Shown here piece after piece: positions 1-6,658 of a stretch of 6,730 bases of DNA. Within the stretch, counting starts at the first letter, position 1. Each line of letters begins with the position of its first letter. The stretch is from SCUN01 sp964343975 (GTDB lineage Bacteria; Acidobacteriota; Vicinamibacteria; Vicinamibacterales; SCN-69-37): NCBI GenBank assembly GCA_964343975.1, contig CAYFLU010000180.1:1-6730 (forward strand), given 5' to 3'. Below the pieces are notes generated by a model, which was not told the DNA's origin, did not search any database, and saw only the letters and a list, made by a program, of their open reading frames with translations. Position numbers and translations under genes: made by a program.

Positions 1-1114
1 GCACGCCGCCGTCCTTGAAGCACGCCGTCGTGTTGGCCGCCGAGCACGTGCCGCTGATGAGCGGATCCTTGATGTACGGATAGAGCGCGCCCAAGTTGTC
101 GAGCGACTGCGAGAAGTCGCCCGCGCGCTCGAGCAGCGTCGGCACGCGATAGCGGTTGACCGAGCCACCGACGTCGCGCGGGTTCATTTCAAGGTTGGCG
201 TAGAAGAACAGCTTGTTGTTCCCGCCCGGCTTGCCCACCGGACCGCCGATCGAGCCACCCCAGTCGCGCTCGTTCTGCGCGGCCTTCGGGTCGCCGTTCA
301 GGATGTTCACCTGGCTGTTGCGGTTCCACGCCGACTTGCGCTCGACGTCGTAAATCGAGCCCTTGAACTGGTTCGTGCCGCTCTTCGTGACGGCGTTGAT
401 CTGCAGACCGGACGACCGGCCGTACTCGGCCTGGTAGCCGGAGGTCACGATGCGGACTTCCGAGATCGCTTCCGTGCTGACGCGCGTCGCGGGACGGTTG
501 ACGCCCGGGTCCATGGCCGTCGCGCCGTCGAGCATGAAGTTACCGTCGCCACCGCCACCGAGGCGGGTCGCCGGGGTGAGGTTGCCCGGCTGGCTGTTGA
601 CGCCCGGCGCGAGCGCCAGAAGCTGGTCATACGTGCGGCCCGCCAACGGCAGGTTCGTCACGTTTTCGGTGGAGACCGTGAACGACCGTTCGCCGGTCGC
701 CGCCTGAATCAGCGGAGCCTCGCTCTTGACCACCGTGGTGTCGGTCATGCCGCCGATTTCCAGGGTGAGGTTACCGAGCGACACGCGCGCGCCCGGGTTC
801 ACTTCGACGCCCTGGCGCTGCAGCGTCTTGAACGACGCCATTTCCACCTGCACGGTGTACTTGCCGGCAGTGATATTCGGGAACACGAAATCACCCGTCG
901 AGGTCGTGACGACGGGAGCTGAGATAGTGCCGCGCGCTTCGTCTTTCAGCGTCACGGTCGCGCCGGGCATCACCCCGCCCTGCGCGTCTTTGACCGTACC
1001 AGTAATCGTGCCCGTAACGCCTTGAGCAAACGACAGCGCGGACATCGCCAAACAGATGAGGCTGCTTGCGATGACCGTGGCCACCGTCTTCCGGGCCTGT
1101 TGCCAACCGAACAT
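1..1114 (-). CDS. TonB-dependent receptor with carboxypeptidase-regulatory-like domain, N-terminal part (cut by window edge)
   Basis: Outer-membrane receptor of the Oar/SusC-like 'carboxypeptidase regulatory-like' type, expected to import a large or scarce substrate using TonB energy; the substrate cannot be read from the sequence. I translated this frame by hand: it stays open for 371 residues from ATG at 1114 and runs off the left edge. Residues 1-30 form a signal peptide (basic KT at 9-10, hydrophobic core 11-29, likely cleavage after SFA before Q31). Residues about 33-118 are the beta-sandwich regulatory domain (GTITGTVKDAQGGVMPGATV, later TGDFVFPNITAGKYTV). Residues about 125-250 are the plug, with NLPLAGRTYDQLLALAPGV at 153-171 and MLDGA before EYGRSSGLQINAVTKSGTN, the usual entry to the barrel. 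The barrel has just begun when the window ends; full members are usually near 1000 residues. A strong GGAGG at 1122-1126 lies 7 nt before the ATG and fixes the start. The gene is divergent from the MFS gene. Confidence 0.93.
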   Translation of the reverse strand, partial: MFGWQQARKTVATVIASSLICLAMSALSFAQGVTGTITGTVKDAQGGVMPGATVTLKDEARGTISAPVVTTSTGDFVFPNITAGKYTVQVEMASFKTLQRQGVEVNPGARVSLGNLTLEIGGMTDTTVVKSEAPLIQAATGERSFTVSTENVTNLPLAGRTYDQLLALAPGVNSQPGNLTPATRLGGGGDGNFMLDGATAMDPGVNRPATRVSTEAISEVRIVTSGYQAEYGRSSGLQINAVTKSGTNQFKGSIYDVERKSAWNRNSQVNILNGDPKAAQNERDWGGSIGGPVGKPGGNNKLFFYANLEMNPRDVGGSVNRYRVPTLLERAGDFSQSLDNLGALYPYIKDPLISGTCSAANTTACFKDGGV

Positions 1115-1119
1115 TGGGT

Positions 1120-1126
1120 CCCCTCC
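1120..1126 (-). promoter_or_regulatory. Shine-Dalgarno site of the TonB-dependent receptor
   Basis: On the minus strand this reads GGAGGGG. Its GGAGG core is separated from the ATG at 1114 by 7 nt. It is the clearest ribosome binding site in the window together with the one before pntB, and it contrasts with the plus-strand genes, which have none visible. Confidence 0.8.
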
Positions 1127-1168
1127 ATCCGCGGCCGAACCGACACCTCGGGCCGCGTTTTTCCGGGC

Positions 1169-1224
1169 GTAACCGTAGCACTACACGCGTCCGACACCCG
1201 GGGTGTAACCGTGCCGTTACCGTA
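1169..1224. repeat. Three copies of 9-mer GTWACCGTR, candidate operator array
   Basis: On the plus strand the copies are GTAACCGTA (1169-1177), GTAACCGTG (1205-1213) and GTTACCGTA (1216-1224). The start of the third is 11 bp from the second, about one helical turn; the second is 36 bp from the first. GTAAC at 1205-1209 and GTTAC at 1216-1220 also form a 5-bp inverted repeat with a 6-bp spacer. The cluster lies between the divergent receptor and MFS genes, so a bound regulator could control either or both. The repeats are seen directly; the operator role is inferred, and no regulator gene is in the window. Confidence 0.45.
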
Positions 1225-1252
1225 ACCCCCTGCCGACCGGCCGAACCCGCAC

Positions 1253-1264
1253 AGCCCACGGGCT
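1253..1264. promoter_or_regulatory. Short palindrome AGCCC-AC-GGGCT overlapping the MFS promoter candidate
   Basis: Perfect 5-bp arms (1253-1257 and 1260-1264) flank a 2-bp spacer, ending 11 bp before the MFS start codon and sharing one base with the -10-like TAAGAT. Its position would suit a repressor site. In GC-rich DNA a 10-of-12 palindrome can arise by chance, so the functional call is weak. Confidence 0.25.
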
Positions 1265-1269
1265 AAGAT
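1264..1269 (+). promoter_or_regulatory. Candidate -10 box (TAAGAT) for a leaderless MFS transcript
   Basis: TAAGAT fits the TANNNT form of a bacterial -10 element and ends 6 nt before the ATG at 1276, which would place transcription start on or next to the start codon. No Shine-Dalgarno sequence is visible before this ATG and no good -35 box is seen. The hexamer is seen; leaderless transcription is inferred. Confidence 0.35.
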
Positions 1270-1275
1270 GCGCCC

Positions 1276-2514
1276 ATGTCCGAGGCCCTGTCGTCCGCTC
1301 GCTGGTGGCGCATCACGCCCATCGTCTTCATCACCTTCAGCTTCGCGTATCTCGACCGGGTCAACTACTCCTTCGCCGCCGCCGGCGGCATCGGCCACGA
1401 TCTCGGCATCTCGTCCGGCACGGCCTCGCTCATCGGCGCCCTCTTCTTTCTGGGCTACTTCGCCGGACAGATTCCGGGCGCCATCTACGCCGAGCGCCAC
1501 AGCCCGAAGCGCGTCATCTTCTGGTGCCTCTTCTTCTGGGGCATCCTTTCCGCCGCCACGGGCGTCGTCTCGAACGTTCCGGCCCTGCTGGTCGTCCGCT
1601 TCCTGCTTGGCCTGGTCGAAGCCGCCGTCTTCCCGGCCCTGCTCATCTATCTGAACAACTGGTTCGCCCGCAGCGAACGCTCCTTCGCCAACTCCTTCGT
1701 GACCCTCAGCACGCCGGTCACGGTGCTCTGGATGTCGATCGTGTCCGGCTATCTCGTGCAGGCGTTCGGCTGGCGATGGATGTTCGTGATCGAAGGCGTG
1801 CCCTCGACGCTGTGGGCCTTTGCCTGGTGGTATCTGGCCGACGACAAGCCGAGCCAGGCGAAGTGGCTGCCCGCCGCGGATCAGCAGGCGATCGAGCGCA
1901 CCATCGCGGCCGAACAGGCCGGGGTGAAGAACGTGCGCAACCTCGGCGAGGCCTTCCGCGCCCCGGCCGTGGTCATCATGGCCACGCTCTACTTCTTCTG
2001 GGGTCTCGCGCTCTTCGGCTTCGTGCTCTGGCTGCCGACGATCATCAAGCAGGCCGGGTCCAGCATGGTGGCCACGGGCTGGCTCTCGTCCTTCCCGTAT
2101 CTGGTCGCGACGATCCTGATGCCGACCCTGTCGATCGTGTCGGACCGCATCGGCGATCGCCGCTCGGTCGTACTGCCGTGCATCGCCATCAGCGGCCTCG
2201 CGTATCTCGCGCTCTACTTCGGCGGCCAGACGCAGGGCATGCTGGCCTACCTGATCCTCTGCGTGGCCGGCATCGGGCCGATCGTGGCGCTGCCGCTCTT
2301 CTTCTCGATCCCCGCCGACATCCTCCCGAAGAGCGTGGCCGGCGGCGCTGTCGCCCTGATCAACGCGATGGGCGCGCTCGGCGGCTTCCTCGGCACGTAT
2401 CTGGTCGGCTGGCTCAACGGCCTCACCAACAACCCGGCGTCGTCCTTCTTGCTGATGGGCGGATCGCTGGTGCTCGCCGCGATCATGCTGATGACGCTGC
2501 CGCGCAAAGCGTAG
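1276..2514 (+). CDS. MFS transporter, anion:cation symporter (ACS) family
   Basis: Inner-membrane secondary transporter of 412 residues with about twelve membrane helices, the usual size for the family. Features of the ACS group (sugar-acid, tartrate, phthalate and hexuronate proton symporters such as GudP, ExuT and TtuB) are visible: YLDRVNYS at 25-32 after helix 1; FFLGYFAGQIPGA at 57-69 followed by a motif-A-like AERHSPKR at 72-79; FLLGLVEAAVFPA at 109-121; and GWRWMFVIEGVPS at 165-177. A polar cytoplasmic loop at about 187-228 separates the two six-helix halves, and a second motif-A-like SDRIGDRR sits at 289-296. The likely substrate is an organic or sugar acid taken up with H+, but sequence alone does not name it. 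The ATG at 1276 starts the hydrophilic N-tail normal for the family; it has no visible ribosome site and may be leaderless. It is divergent from the receptor and lies 48 bp before the reductase on the same strand. Confidence 0.93.
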   Translation: MSEALSSARWWRITPIVFITFSFAYLDRVNYSFAAAGGIGHDLGISSGTASLIGALFFLGYFAGQIPGAIYAERHSPKRVIFWCLFFWGILSAATGVVSNVPALLVVRFLLGLVEAAVFPALLIYLNNWFARSERSFANSFVTLSTPVTVLWMSIVSGYLVQAFGWRWMFVIEGVPSTLWAFAWWYLADDKPSQAKWLPAADQQAIERTIAAEQAGVKNVRNLGEAFRAPAVVIMATLYFFWGLALFGFVLWLPTIIKQAGSSMVATGWLSSFPYLVATILMPTLSIVSDRIGDRRSVVLPCIAISGLAYLALYFGGQTQGMLAYLILCVAGIGPIVALPLFFSIPADILPKSVAGGAVALINAMGALGGFLGTYLVGWLNGLTNNPASSFLLMGGSLVLAAIMLMTLPRKA

Positions 2515-2549
2515 CGACGCGTCACTCGTCCGCGCCAGCCGCGCGCTGT

Positions 2550-2555
2550 CATACT
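2550..2555 (+). promoter_or_regulatory. Candidate -10 box (CATACT) for the aldo/keto reductase
   Basis: CATACT differs from TATACT at one base and ends 7 nt before the ATG at 2563, again the spacing expected for a leaderless transcript. The 48-bp gap after the MFS stop (2515-2562) shows no Shine-Dalgarno sequence, no convincing -35 box and no terminator hairpin. The reductase could equally be cotranscribed with the MFS gene. Confidence 0.3.
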
Positions 2556-2562
2556 GGGCGGC

Positions 2563-3585
2563 ATGAAATACGTCTCACTCGGACGCACCGGCCTCACGGT
2601 GTCGCGCCTCGCGCTGGGCTGCATGAGCTACGGCGATCCCGGCTGGCGGCCGTGGATCCTCGGTGAGGCCGCGGCCGAGCCGTTCTTCCGCACGGCGCTC
2701 GACCTTGGCATCAACGTCTTCGACACGGCCGACATCTACTCCAACGGCGCGAGCGAAGTGGTCACGGGCAAGTGGCTCAAAGCCATGGCCCAGCGCGATG
2801 ACGTCGTCATCGCCACCAAAGTGTTCTATCCGTTTGGCCCCGGCCAGGCGATTCCCGGCGCCGGCGGCGTGCGGCCGAACCGCAGTGGGCTCGGACGGAA
2901 ACACATCATCGCGTCGTGCGAAGACTCGCTGCGGCGCCTCGGCACCGACTACATCGATCTCTACCAGATCCATCGCTGGGACCCGGTCGTGCCGATCGAG
3001 GAAACGCTCGAAGCGCTGAACGACCTCGTGCGCGCCGGCAAGGTGCGCTACATCGGCGCGAGCTCCGGCTGGGCGTGGCGCATGATGCAGGCGCTATCGG
3101 TGAGCGAACGGCGCGGCTTCGCGGCGTTCGTGTCGATGCAGAACCACTACAACGCGCTCTACCGCGAGGAAGAGCGCGAGATGATGCCGCTCTGCCGCGA
3201 GATGGGCGTCGGCGTGATTCCGTGGAGCCCGCTCGCGCGCGGCATCCTCACGCGTCCACGGCCGGCCTCCGGCGCGATCAACACGGACGACAGCGCGCGC
3301 TCGAAGGTCGATCTGTATTCGAAGGAGATCTACGACGGCACGCCGCAGTGGGGCGTGGTCGATGCGGTGGAGTCGGTGGCGAAGGCGCGCGGTGTCGCGA
3401 TGGCGGAAGTGGCGGTCGCGTGGCTGCTCGCGCGGCCCGGGGTCACGGCGCCGATCATCGGCGCCACGAAGCCCGTGCACCTCGAATCCGCCGCGCGTGC
3501 AGTGGACCTCACGCTCACGGCCGACGAGATCGCCGCGATCGATGCCCCCTACCGCCCGCAGGCGGTGAAGGGGCACGAAGACTAG
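2563..3585 (+). CDS. YajO-like NADPH-dependent aldo/keto reductase
   Basis: Cytosolic (beta/alpha)8-barrel oxidoreductase of 340 residues that should reduce aldehydes or ketones with NADPH; the physiological substrate is unknown. The catalytic tetrad is complete: D54 and Y59 in FDTADIYSNGASE, K86 in ATKVF, and H137 in DLYQIHRWD. The cofactor regions are present as SMQNHYN (191-197), IPWSPLARGILTRP (219-232) and PIIGATKPVHLESA (297-310). From memory the closest named relative is E. coli YajO, sharing LGCM-[ST]-[YF]-G near the start, QIHRWD, PIEETLEALND, REEEREM and IPWSPLARG. YajO is about 324 residues; this protein is longer mainly in the Gly/Pro-rich loop at about 90-112, a region that varies in the family. 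No signal peptide is seen. It lies 48 bp downstream of the MFS gene, and its stop is only 12 bp from the pntB stop on the other strand. I do not assign yajO itself because orthology cannot be checked. Confidence 0.93.
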   Translation: MKYVSLGRTGLTVSRLALGCMSYGDPGWRPWILGEAAAEPFFRTALDLGINVFDTADIYSNGASEVVTGKWLKAMAQRDDVVIATKVFYPFGPGQAIPGAGGVRPNRSGLGRKHIIASCEDSLRRLGTDYIDLYQIHRWDPVVPIEETLEALNDLVRAGKVRYIGASSGWAWRMMQALSVSERRGFAAFVSMQNHYNALYREEEREMMPLCREMGVGVIPWSPLARGILTRPRPASGAINTDDSARSKVDLYSKEIYDGTPQWGVVDAVESVAKARGVAMAEVAVAWLLARPGVTAPIIGATKPVHLESAARAVDLTLTADEIAAIDAPYRPQAVKGHED

Positions 3586-3597
3586 CGGTACGTCGCG

Positions 3598-5016
3598 TTA
3601 CTTCTCTCGGAGGGCCTTGAGCACCACGTCGAGGCTCTTCTTGGCATCGCCGAAGAGCATGCGCGTGTTGTCGCGGAAGAACAGCGGGTTCTCGACGCCG
3701 GCGTAGCCGGTGGCCATGCCGCGCTTCAGCACGATCGTGGTCTTGCCCTTCCACACCTGAAGCACCGGCATGCCGGCGATCGGGCTATCGGGTTCATCTT
3801 CAGCCGACGGATTGACGATGTCGTTGGCGCCGATGATCACCGACACATCCACATCCGGGAAGTCGTCGTTGATCTCGTCCATTTCGAGGACGATGTCGTA
3901 CGGGACTTTGGCTTCGGCGAGCAGCACGTTCATGTGGCCCGGCATGCGGCCGGCGACCGGATGGATCGCGAAGCGCACCTGCACGCCCTTGTCGCGCAGG
4001 AACTTGGTGATCTCGTTGACCACGTGCTGAGCCTGCGCCACGGCCATGCCGTAACCCGGCACGATCACGACGTTCTTCGACTCGAGCAGCATCGCCGCGG
4101 TTTCCGCCGCATCGACCGACTGCACTTCGCCCTGCGGCTCGGCGGAGGCCGCGGCCGCCTTCGGCGCGCCGCCTTCGGAGCCGAACCCGCCGGCGATGAC
4201 CGAGAGGAACTTGCGGTTCATCGCCTTGCACATGATGTAGCTGAGAATCGCGCCGCTGCTGCCGACGAGCGCGCCCGTCACGATCAGCAGGTCGTTGTTG
4301 AGCATGAAGCCCGTGGCCGATGCCGCCCAGCCCGAATAGCTGTTGAGCATCGAGATCACGACCGGCATGTCGGCGCCGCCGATGGCCATAACCATGTGCA
4401 CGCCGAAGAGCAGCGAGATCAGCGTCATGACCATGAGCGGAAAGAAGCCACCACCCGGATCGGCGTAGTCGATGAAATCCACGCCGAACCAGATCACGAG
4501 CGCGAGCAGGATCAGGTTGAGGAAGTGCCGCGCCGGCAGGAGCAGCGGCTTGCCGTTGATCTTCCCGTTCAGCTTGCCGAACGCGATGATCGAGCCCGAG
4601 AACGTGACGGCGCCGATGAGGATGCCGACGTAGGTCTCGATGAGATGAATCGTGCGCTCCGCGCCGGTCAGTTCCACCGAGTGGCCGAGGTAGTTCGCAA
4701 AGCCGACGAGCACGGCGGCGAGGCCGACGAGGCTGTGCAGCACTGCGACGAGCTCGGGCATCTGCGTCATCTTCACGCGCTGCGCGAGGACGATGCCGAT
4801 CACGGTGCCGAGGCCGAGCGCGCCGAAGAGGACGGCGTAGTTGGCCGTCACGGCGCCGACGATCGCCGCGACGAGCGCGATCGACATGCCGATGATGCCG
4901 TAGAGGTTGCCGCGCCGCGCCGACTCGGGATGGCTCAGGCCGCCGAGCGCGAGGATGAAGAGGATCGTGGCCCCGATATAGGCCACGGTGACGAGACCGC
5001 CAAGTCCGGGAATCAT
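3598..5016 (-). CDS. pntB: Proton-translocating NAD(P)+ transhydrogenase, beta subunit PntB
   Basis: Inner-membrane subunit of 472 residues (E. coli PntB: 462) carrying membrane domain II and the NADP(H)-binding domain III. With PntA it uses the proton gradient to make NADPH from NADH. About nine hydrophobic segments fill residues 5-265. The conserved channel histidine is in MPELVAVLHSLVGLAA (H94, matching E. coli His91), and DMPVVISMLNSYSGWAA (216-232) holds N225, matching Asn222. A hinge rich in Ala, Gly and charged residues (about 277-312) leads to domain III: VPGYGMAVAQAQ (319-330), HPVAGRMPGHMNVLLAEA (352-369), GANDIVNPSAEDEPDSPIAG (396-415) and KRGMATGYAGVENPLF (431-446), all NADP-site signatures. 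The ATG at 5016 is chosen because MIPGLGGLVTVAYI is the normal N-terminus and GAGGAG at 5025-5030 lies 8 nt upstream. The frame is open further, to 5082, but that part overlaps pntA out of frame. It starts 13 nt after the pntA stop. Confidence 0.97.
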   Translation of the reverse strand: MIPGLGGLVTVAYIGATILFILALGGLSHPESARRGNLYGIIGMSIALVAAIVGAVTANYAVLFGALGLGTVIGIVLAQRVKMTQMPELVAVLHSLVGLAAVLVGFANYLGHSVELTGAERTIHLIETYVGILIGAVTFSGSIIAFGKLNGKINGKPLLLPARHFLNLILLALVIWFGVDFIDYADPGGGFFPLMVMTLISLLFGVHMVMAIGGADMPVVISMLNSYSGWAASATGFMLNNDLLIVTGALVGSSGAILSYIMCKAMNRKFLSVIAGGFGSEGGAPKAAAASAEPQGEVQSVDAAETAAMLLESKNVVIVPGYGMAVAQAQHVVNEITKFLRDKGVQVRFAIHPVAGRMPGHMNVLLAEAKVPYDIVLEMDEINDDFPDVDVSVIIGANDIVNPSAEDEPDSPIAGMPVLQVWKGKTTIVLKRGMATGYAGVENPLFFRDNTRMLFGDAKKSLDVVLKALREK

Positions 5017-5024
5017 GTCGTGCG

Positions 5025-5030
5025 CTCCTC
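5025..5030 (-). promoter_or_regulatory. pntB Shine-Dalgarno site touching the pntA stop codon
   Basis: GAGGAG on the minus strand lies 8 nt before the pntB ATG, and its first base is the last base of the pntA TAG. A ribosome ending pntA would sit over this site, which favours translational coupling and matched production of the two subunits. It also decides the pntB start against the longer open frame. Confidence 0.75.
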
Positions 5031-6592
5031 TACTTTCGGAACATGTCCAACATGCGCCGCGTGACGGCGAAGCCGCCGGCAATGTTGATGCTGGTGAGGA
5101 GGATCGTGATGCCCGCGATCCAGGTGACGAGGTGGTCGGGGTCGCTGACCTGCAGCAACGCGCCGATGATGATGATCGAGCTGATCGCGTTCGTGACGCT
5201 CATGAGCGGCGTGTGCAGGGCCGGCGTAACGTTCCACACCACCTGATACCCGACGAAGCACGCGAGCACGAACACCGTGAAGTGCGCCATGAACGCGGGC
5301 GGCGCGGCGTAGCCGATCGCCGCGAAGATCGCGGCGCCGATGATGAAGGTCATCGGCGACATGCCGCCGCCCTGCGGCGCGCCATGACCGTGCCCCGCCT
5401 TCGCGCCGGCCTTTCCGGCCGGCGCTTCGGCGGGCTTCGCCGCGGGCTTGGCCGGAGCAGCCGAGAGTTTCGGCGCGGGCGGTGGATACGTGATCTCGTT
5501 ACCCTTCACGACCGTCGCGCCGCGAACGACTTCATCGGCGAAGTCGACGACGAGGTTGCCGTCCTTCGCCTTGCACATGTCGGTGAGCAGGTGCCGCAGG
5601 TTGGTCGCGTAGAGCTGCGACGACTGCGCCGCGAGGCGGCTCGGCATGTCGGTGTAGCCGATGATCGTCACGCCATCGCGCACGACCACCTGACCGGGCA
5701 CGGTCAGTTCGCAGTTGCCGCCCTGTTCGGCGGCGAGGTCCACGATCACGCTGCCCTGCTTCATCAGGCGCGCCGTGTCGGCGGTGATCAGCTTCGGCGC
5801 CGGTCGGCCCGGGATGAGCGCGGTCGTGATGATAATGTCGACCTCTTTGGCCTGTGCGGCGAAGAGCGCCATTTCCGCGGCGATGAACTCGGGGCTCATC
5901 ACCTTCGCGTAGCCGCCGACGCCCGCGCCTTCTTCCTTGAAGTCGAGCATGAGGAACTCCGCGCCCATGCTCTCGACCTGTTCTTTCACTTCGGGGCGCG
6001 TGTCGAACGAGCGCACGATCGCGCCGAGGCTCGCGGCCGCGCCGATTGCGGAGAGGCCGGCGACGCCGGCGCCGATCACGAGCACCTTCGCGGGCGGGAT
6101 CTTGCCGGCGGCCGTGATCTGTCCGGTGAAGAAGCGGCCGAAGTGCTGCGCCGCTTCGACGACCGCGCGGTAGCCGGCGATGTTCGCCATCGAGCTCAGC
6201 GCGTCCATCTTCTGCGCGCGCGAGATGCGAGGCACCATGTCCATCGCGAGCGTCGTGACGCCCTTCGCGGACAAGGTCGTGAGCAGTTCCGGATTCTGCG
6301 CGGGCCAGAGGAAGGAGATGAGCGTCTGCCCGGCCTTCAACAGCTCCACTTCTTGGGGCTGCGGTCCGCGGACCTTCATCACGATGTCGCTCGTGGTCCA
6401 GAGCTCGCGGGCCGTCGGGACGATCGTGCCCCCGGCCGCGGCGTAGGCGTCGTCGGTGAAGTTGGCGGCCGCGCCGGCGCCGGTTTCCACGGCCACGGTG
6501 AAGCCCAACTTCTGCAGCTGCGCGGCGACCTCGGGCGTGGTCGCCACGCGTCGTTCGCCGTCGTGAAGTTCCTTCGGTATGCCGATTCTCAT
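5030..6592 (-). CDS. pntA: Proton-translocating NAD(P)+ transhydrogenase, alpha subunit PntA (unsplit form)
   Basis: Subunit of 520 residues (E. coli PntA: 510) with the NAD(H)-binding domain I on the cytosolic side and C-terminal membrane helices. The N-terminus MRIGIPKEL with ERRVATTP is typical of the AlaDH/PntA family. The RQD loop residues R122, Q127 and D130 are in PRISRAQKMDALSS. The dinucleotide fold shows GAGVAGL (174-180) with acidic D197 in SFDTRPEVKEQ, consistent with NAD(H) rather than NADP(H). The mobile loop contains GGYAKVMSPEF (226-236), followed by TTALIPGRPAPKLIT and IGYTDMPSRL. A low-complexity Ala/Pro/Lys/Gly/His linker (about 371-410) precedes four helices (about 413-430, 434-454, 466-482, 488-510), including HFTVFVLACFVGYQVVWNV and LHTPLMSVTNAISS. 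Many bacteria split this subunit into PntAA and PntAB; here it is one chain. ATG at 6592 is preferred (GGAG 6 nt upstream at 6599-6602); TTG at 6604 would only add four residues. It is first in the pntA-pntB operon. Confidence 0.97.
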   Translation of the reverse strand: MRIGIPKELHDGERRVATTPEVAAQLQKLGFTVAVETGAGAAANFTDDAYAAAGGTIVPTARELWTTSDIVMKVRGPQPQEVELLKAGQTLISFLWPAQNPELLTTLSAKGVTTLAMDMVPRISRAQKMDALSSMANIAGYRAVVEAAQHFGRFFTGQITAAGKIPPAKVLVIGAGVAGLSAIGAAASLGAIVRSFDTRPEVKEQVESMGAEFLMLDFKEEGAGVGGYAKVMSPEFIAAEMALFAAQAKEVDIIITTALIPGRPAPKLITADTARLMKQGSVIVDLAAEQGGNCELTVPGQVVVRDGVTIIGYTDMPSRLAAQSSQLYATNLRHLLTDMCKAKDGNLVVDFADEVVRGATVVKGNEITYPPPAPKLSAAPAKPAAKPAEAPAGKAGAKAGHGHGAPQGGGMSPMTFIIGAAIFAAIGYAAPPAFMAHFTVFVLACFVGYQVVWNVTPALHTPLMSVTNAISSIIIIGALLQVSDPDHLVTWIAGITILLTSINIAGGFAVTRRMLDMFRK

Positions 6593-6612
6593 CACGCGCT
6601 CCAAACCCTACA

Positions 6613-6618
6613 AGTATA
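6613..6618 (-). promoter_or_regulatory. Candidate -10 box (TATACT) of the pntAB operon
   Basis: TATACT on the minus strand matches the sigma-70 -10 consensus at five of six bases, within an AT-rich patch (6606-6630) unusual for this GC-rich window. Transcription would start near 6606, giving a leader of about 14 nt that still contains the GGAG ribosome site at 6599-6602. The -35 region (about 6635-6642) shows nothing close to TTGACA, so the promoter may need an activator or use a different sigma preference. Confidence 0.5.
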
Positions 6619-6644
6619 TCGTTCGGGTATCGGCATTCCCGGCT

Positions 6645-6658
6645 GCCGGTTTACCGGC
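6645..6658. promoter_or_regulatory. 14-bp perfect palindrome GCCGGT-TT-ACCGGC upstream of pntAB
   Basis: Six-base arms (6645-6650 and 6653-6658) flank TT. It lies about 27 bp upstream of the pntAB -10 box, just beyond where the -35 would be, and about 29 bp before the TAGCAT box of the divergent right-edge gene. That position suits an activator or shared operator. There is no following T-run on either strand, so a terminator is unlikely. The symmetry is seen; the regulatory role is inferred. Confidence 0.35.

Noticed and set aside
1172..1177. TACGGT on the minus strand as a receptor -10 box
   Set aside because: It fits TANNNT only loosely, has no -35 partner, and is part of the repeated 9-mer, so its presence is better explained by the repeat.
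970..1500. Minus-strand open frame of 176 codons spanning the divergent intergenic region
   Set aside because: It overlaps the start of the receptor and of the MFS gene in different frames, has low-complexity content, and would cover the repeat-bearing control region.
2515..2562. Terminator hairpin between MFS and reductase genes
   Set aside because: Only a 4-bp GCGT/ACGC stem (2509-2520) is possible and no T-run follows.
1305..2666. Long plus-strand open frame of 453 codons across the MFS gene and into the reductase
   Set aside because: It is rich in Arg, His and Pro, has no recognisable domain, and overlaps two clear family genes in other frames. This is the usual shadow frame in GC-rich DNA.
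3934..5064. Plus-strand open frame of 376 codons opposite pntB
   Set aside because: Its product is a run of Arg, His, Asp and Glu with no domain, fully antisense to a conserved pntB.
5017..5082. N-terminal extension of PntB by 22 residues
   Set aside because: It overlaps the pntA coding sequence out of frame, is not hydrophobic or family-like, and the GAGGAG site points to the ATG at 5016.
6593..6604. TTG start for pntA at 6604
   Set aside because: It would lie on top of the GGAG ribosome site, and MRIGIPKEL is the normal family N-terminus.
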